From Zarea fungicola (lineage: Eukaryota > Ascomycota > Sordariomycetes > Hypocreales > Cordycipitaceae), in NCBI GenBank assembly GCA_900169235.1, contig FWCC01000299.1:1-64000 (forward strand): DNA of 64,000 nucleotides, read 5' to 3'. The translations under genes and the position numbers were made by a program. The notes under the pieces are model-generated. The model ran no database searches. It had not been told where the DNA came from and saw nothing but the letters and a program-made list of their open reading frames with translations. Below are positions 59,374 to 64,000 of the stretch, one piece after another; the first letter of the stretch is position 1, and each line of letters starts with the position of its first letter.

Positions 59374-60418
59374 AATGGAGGAGAGCTTGCCGCAGATGTT
59401 GACACGACTTGTGGAATCTGATTACGAATCCAGGAACTTTCATGACTTGTCTCTTTTTTTCTTCTTTTTGCTTTCTTTTTTGCTTGATCGGCAGCATGGC
59501 GAAGCGGATATTCTCTCAGCATCGCAATGAAGATATGCCATACCGTTTATACGAAGCGCCTTGGAGTCCTCCTCTTGCCAACAAAGGTTCGAGAGCTGTA
59601 TGCCACCTGCTATGGCCTTGTGGACATTGCAGGATGGGATTTTTGTGTGGCTGTTGCGCACCATTTATTCTTTCTACTGTACTTTATCTCCTTTTTTTGG
59701 GTGTTTGTGGAAACTGGACTTTAGGTTATTGCCTGGCTATGATTTATTTGGGAGAAAGAACTGGGAAGCAGAAAGTACGTTCGAGGTGCGGTGCATATAT
59801 ACATTTCCCGATCAGGAAGTAGGGATGCGTGCGTAGTTGGGACTCGGAACTGTGTGGGTATTTGGCATATCATACTTTATTGTCCATATGCTTTTGCCCT
59901 TCCTTTTTTGTTATTTTGTTTTGTGAGCTCTTTTTCTTTTCGATTTTCTCGTTTCGCGCATTTGTTATTGGGAAGGCTTCTGTTTATTTCTCTTGATTCC
60001 TGCCTCGATTACAAGATACTATTTTTTTGGGTTTAAATGCTGCAAGTTGGCTTCCCTGTTTTCCCAATCCTTGTGTTTTTGTGTGCAAAGTTCCGTTTCC
60101 GATTTGGTTTTTGCGAAAGCGCGCTGTTTGCAGCACACATGGCAATCAAACGAGGTACCAAGTAATATATTGCAGCACTTTGTAACATGGCAACCCGCGC
60201 CTCTCTTCGTTGCTTTGCAGCTGGTTTTTATGTAAAGGATGTTGTCATTCTCTCAAATTGTTGATGTGATGTATCTGTACCAATCAACCGTTGCCAGCCC
60301 ACCACGCATCCGTGCCGCGCTCCTTGGGCTGTGACCTGTGTAATATTAATTGACTTGTCTAATTTTACCGACTCATGTCTCTTCGCATGCGTCATTTCTT
60401 CCTCTTTTGCGTTACATT
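59374..60418. other. convergent intergenic region, T-rich
   Basis: 1.05 kb, T-rich on the plus strand, between nik1 and the small coiled-coil gene. It holds both 3' UTRs. No gene seen. Confidence 0.5.
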
Positions 60419-60873
60419 TTACTTTGCCCCATTAGTCTTGCTCCTCTTCTCGCCGCTCTGTGCGGCTTGCCTGCTTCCTTGGCCATGTTCCTGCTGCTCG
60501 AAGGCGGCAAGCATGGCATCGAGCTTGGATTCGAGGTTTGTGAGGCTGGCCTCCAGTTGGCTCGCAGTTTGCTCACCCCTGTGGGTTTTTGTTTTAAATC
60601 GACATTAGAAACTCTAATTTTTAGTGGTTTTTTTGTTCTCCTTATTTTGGTAAGGAAGGGGGGGTCTTGAAATGTACTTGCTAAGTTCACGATAGGCCTG
60701 CGGGTTCGGAGTATAGTAATTATTAGCCTGACTCATTCTACCTTTTGCACATACACATCTGTATCGATAGCTTCCATCAAAGATGCCCGATAGTAGATTG
60801 ATACGATTATACATACCGTGGCCAGATCTTGTGGATTGGGCGGCTCATCGCTCTTAACTCCCGATGATGCCAT
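60419..60873 (-). CDS. small coiled-coil protein with a 20-nt microexon
   Basis: Three exons: 60873-60817 (19 codons), 60697-60678 (20 nt) and 60578-60419, giving 78 aa. Intron 1 is 119 bp (GTATGT donor, GGCTAATA branch, CGCAG acceptor). Intron 2 is 99 bp (GTACAT donor, CACAG acceptor). The splice yields NPQDLAT-AYRELSK-GEQTASQLEASLTNLESKLDAMLAAFEQQE, a continuous amphipathic coiled coil, followed by a Gln/Ser/Lys-rich tail. The fit of the microexon to the helix supports the model. I do not recognise a family with certainty; a small subunit of a larger complex is plausible. Without the microexon the downstream frame is lost. Confidence 0.72.
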
Positions 60874-63800
60874 GTTGGCTGAGTTTGGGCGTGTTATAAA
60901 GCACCCGGTACGGGTAGTTGTACCGAGCCTTTTTTTTTTTTTTGGAAAGGGGGGGGTTGAGTTTTGGGCGATTGTTAAGTTTAATTCCAAAATTGACGTA
61001 ATTGTCGTCCGAACGTAGGTGAGGAATGATAATGCGTCCTTTCTGGCGCAGGCCCTCAATGGTGAGGTTGAAAAATAGCTCACGTGATGCATCAGAATTA
61101 GTTTGCCATTTCCACAAGGCTCTGCAGTTGGCAGATTTGCTAGCCGCCTTGCAGATTTAGTTTAAGATGCAGAATGTAATATCCTGTGCAATCAGATGAC
61201 AGTTATTCTCAAATCCATAGATAATTGCAAACTTTGCCCTCAGCCCCGGACTTGGCTGAGACATCCTAATAATGCAGTGCTGGCCTACCCTAGAGCGTTC
61301 CTTGGCTAGAGGATGCATCATCAATAGGAACGGAGTGAGCTTGGATTATAAGAATGAATTTTTGTTTGAGAAGATGGTGGTTTAGTTATTGAATTTAATC
61401 TAAAGCGAGTTCAAATGACACGTTGAGCCTTATTTTCGAGAAGACCCTACCTAGGTTTGCTTTACAGTAACTTCAGAGTCTAAATTGATAGACGCTGGAA
61501 TCCCCCCAAGGAAGCTATGAGAAAATAAAATAATTCCTAGCATGAATGACTCAATTGATTGAAAATTAGATATGGATTAAGTCTTCAAATCCCAAAACAT
61601 CTGACAATGCCATGCATGCTAGTATTGTGGTGCGGCATGTTAGTATGGCTACAGTTCACGCAATAAGTCAATTAGCCATCCGGGATAGGATGGAGCTATT
61701 GAAAGCCGAAAGTCAGAAGGATTAGAGGGGGTTGTATGAAGTTGAGTAACGGGTGAACGTCATGGCAATTTAGAAGGAAAACGGAAGTGCGCAGAGATTA
61801 AACCCATCGAGATGGTGGCATCGATATGGCACCACTGAGAACGAGGATTTGTATAATTCAACATGCAAAGATTACTTAATCGTGATGGGATGCATCGAGA
61901 TGGCAAATTTGATTCAAAAGCAGTCATCTTGCGTATTTATGGTCTCTACAAGCCACGAAGTTGAGCAAAGATGGTGTGATGGCAACCTGGCCGAGACATG
62001 GCGGAAGTATGATGGAGGGCAGCCCCCTGTGACTGACAGCTAGTTCCACAAAATTTATTTGTTTGCCCCGATTCAAACCTACAAATGCCGATATCGAGTT
62101 TCGAATGTAAGCTGCCAACTGCTTTGCGCCAAGGTCAGCTTCGTAATGGGGCTAATGACGAGTATCCAGTTTAGACATGTTGGCCTCAGCAGCTCGGCCC
62201 CCAATACTATTCAGAGATATGACGAAACGCGGAGATCTTGAAGAGTGGCTAACCATTAGGCAGGGAGTTATAATGCGGATGAGGTGTTCCTGAGCTGGGA
62301 ATAATTGGCTTTAGCGGGACGTGGAGTTGTGCCTACCGAACCGTCGATGAAGGAGGAAATGGTCGATCGCCGTAGCGTGACAAGCCAGTTGCCAGACAAG
62401 AGTTATTAAGCTTGAGTGACCCCTGGATGTTAGCGGTTTGGTGCTAAAAGCGGGCTGGGCAGCCACTAGGATTTTCGTTTGACTTGTGACGTTTGAGTGA
62501 TTGATTGGTGATGTCGGTTCGCGCAATCCAGTCCAGCTTATATTAGGCTTAAGCAGCCAAGTCGGCACACAGAGCAATCCAAACCTGGGCTTCTGATTAG
62601 CATGAAATTTGTAAAACGGACAAATCTCATCTCGCATTTGATAATCACCCCTTGTCAGAGAGCCAGGAGAAGTTGACGAAGGAGACGGCGGGTATTTTCT
62701 TGTTGCACGATTTACTAGATGGTACTGATATCTTGTAGACGGCATCTGCCACTTTATTTAGTGCCTGCCGGATAAGTAATGGAAGAAGGAACACTGACTC
62801 TCGCACTAGCAAGATGAGAACCAACCTCACCCCCCCAATGTTGAGTGTAATAAGTGCTGGGGCTACGACGGTCATTCGAGTAGTGCCGGAGCAGTTGAAG
62901 CAAGGTGAGAGTAAAGTCGGCGCAGGGTACGAGATCTACCACAGTGGCAATGCTTGCCCTAGAAGTATATTAGTACGAAGTTGAGCTAGATGTCCTGCAG
63001 GCAAGAAGCCAGTGCAAAAAGAAGTGGTTTTGTGGTAGGTGCTCTACAACCGGCTAATAATGCTCTGGCGCGAAAAGAAAGAAGAAAACGTGGATTTGTT
63101 TGGTCCGTTTATGAGGGCTCCAGATGATGCACATCGCCAGCGTTGAAGCGGCGGCAGAGAGAGCGGCGCTAGAGAGCACTAAAAGAATTCCGAGCCATTG
63201 CTGAAGTTGGGGAGGGGTTTCGCACCTTGTTGCCTGCACCGCTGCTGTTTGGTACTTGGAGGTAGCTTTCCTATTCCTCTAATGACACGCCCCTAGAGAG
63301 ACTCGGAAACTGGGGCTCCGCAACATGCAAATCCGATCCCCAGGCAAAAATTTCGATCCAAGAGGGCACAAGTCGATGGATGCTGCATACATGCACACGC
63401 GCCACTGGTTTCTATGATTTCCGTGTCTCTGGCATGCAAAAGACGAATACCTTTTTTTCTTTTTTATTTCTTTTTTTGGCGAGGCCCAATTATCGGCCCG
63501 CCCGTGCATTGAAGCACATACTGGTCTCCGTGTCGCACACAGTGCCGCGACTCATTACTGGACCAGTGGTTTAGATTGTTGGCCACATCCTCAATACTCA
63601 TACACACACATTATTTTTCTAGGTTCTCGGCGCCGTAGTCTCCGTCAAGTCACGCCATGCTGTGTTGCCAAGCGTGTGGGATCGAGATGCCTGTCTGCAC
63701 CCACCAAGATGACGCTTCACCAACGGAGGAATAGTGTAAAACAGAGGCAGCTACGGAGTACATGCAATTCATGTGTGGTCAGACTGTTTATTTGCTCACC

Positions 63801-64000
63801 AATTGCACGCTAAGTAGCTGGTCCCTTGCTCTCTAAAGTTGGCCAAGGGCAGAGCATCGCAAGCTACCACTTCTATTAGTTAGCTACTCAGTGGTGATGG
63901 GGAAGGCGAGGAAGAACAAGAATTGAGGCAAGCCGAGAGCCGGACGGGCCAATGATCTTGGCCGCAATAACCAAGCTCGTCGTCGGCTATCAATAAAGAA
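60874..64000. other. 3.1-kb region with no recognised gene
   Basis: It holds a T14 run and a G8 run (60930-60956), ACCTAGGT (61449-61456) and one TACGGAGTA copy (63752-63760). ORFs such as 61849-62043 (+) and 62311-62745 (-) have no family resemblance. No transposon ends or tRNA seen. Confidence 0.45.

Noticed and set aside
62311..62745. 144-aa minus-strand ORF
   Set aside because: Composition is not protein-like, and there is no recognisable motif or splice support.
1..64000. CRISPR arrays, transposons, secondary-metabolite cluster
   Set aside because: No regularly spaced repeats, no transposase or reverse-transcriptase motifs, and no backbone synthase genes were seen; the two intact transporters are not embedded in a cluster.

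Overview
The window is nuclear DNA of a filamentous ascomycete, most likely Sordariomycetes and probably Hypocreales. The reasons are the short introns (mostly 52-120 bp, GTRNGY donors, CTAAC/CTNAC branch sites 10-25 nt before the acceptor), the compact mixed-strand gene layout, and the gene content: a group III HAMP-repeat hybrid histidine kinase (NIK1/OS-1), Elp1, Bud6, Afi1/MesA and a small cysteine-rich secreted protein. The genus cannot be fixed by reading alone. Function calls come from recognising protein families by eye, without a database search.

Layout: 0.5-2.5 kb, DHA1-type MFS exporter (-). 2.7-3.15 kb, possible small two-exon gene (+). 4.4-4.6 kb, U6 snRNA with an mRNA-type intron that carries a Pol III B-box-like element. 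4.8-6.5 kb, sugar/inositol-type transporter (-). 6.9-7.7 kb, UCH deubiquitinase (-). 8.5-11.5 kb, Bud6/Aip3 (+). 12.1-16.2 kb, Elongator subunit Elp1 (-). 17.8-18.9 kb, fungal-specific acidic protein (+). 20.0-21.8 kb, ZIP zinc transporter (+). 22.3-24.9 kb, divergent pair TFIIIA (-) and Rpb6 (+). 25.7-27.5 kb, MFS pseudogene with five in-frame TAG codons and at least three frameshifts. 28.4-28.8 kb, secreted cysteine-rich protein. 29.4-30.4 kb, S-formylglutathione hydrolase. 30.7-33.3 kb, Afi1/MesA (-). 35.5-36.5 kb, EF-hand myosin-light-chain-like protein. 38.1-40.6 kb, TPR-DnaJ co-chaperone followed by an in-frame post-stop membrane-tail ORF. 41.3-42.0 kb, Med10 (-). 42.3-43.7 kb, proline iminopeptidase (-). 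45.1-46.9 kb, unknown fungal protein. 47.5-48.7 kb, Tvp38 (-). 49.9-51.2 kb, unknown protein. 51.2-55.3 kb, gene-poor. 55.3-59.4 kb, NIK1. 60.4-60.9 kb, small coiled-coil protein with a 20-nt microexon (-). 60.9-64 kb, no gene seen.

Most genes are housekeeping and do not form a pathway cluster. Two loose themes appear: polarity and cytoskeleton (Bud6, Afi1/MesA, the myosin-light-chain-like protein), and RNA machinery (U6, TFIIIA, Rpb6, Med10, Elp1).

The most notable observations are the intron-borne B-box-like element in U6, a possible stop-codon readthrough or hidden intron that would attach a membrane tail to the TPR-DnaJ protein, the TAG-only stop pattern in the MFS pseudogene, three introns that are multiples of three and stop-free, two very small exons, and a recurring intergenic 9-mer, TACGGAGTA.
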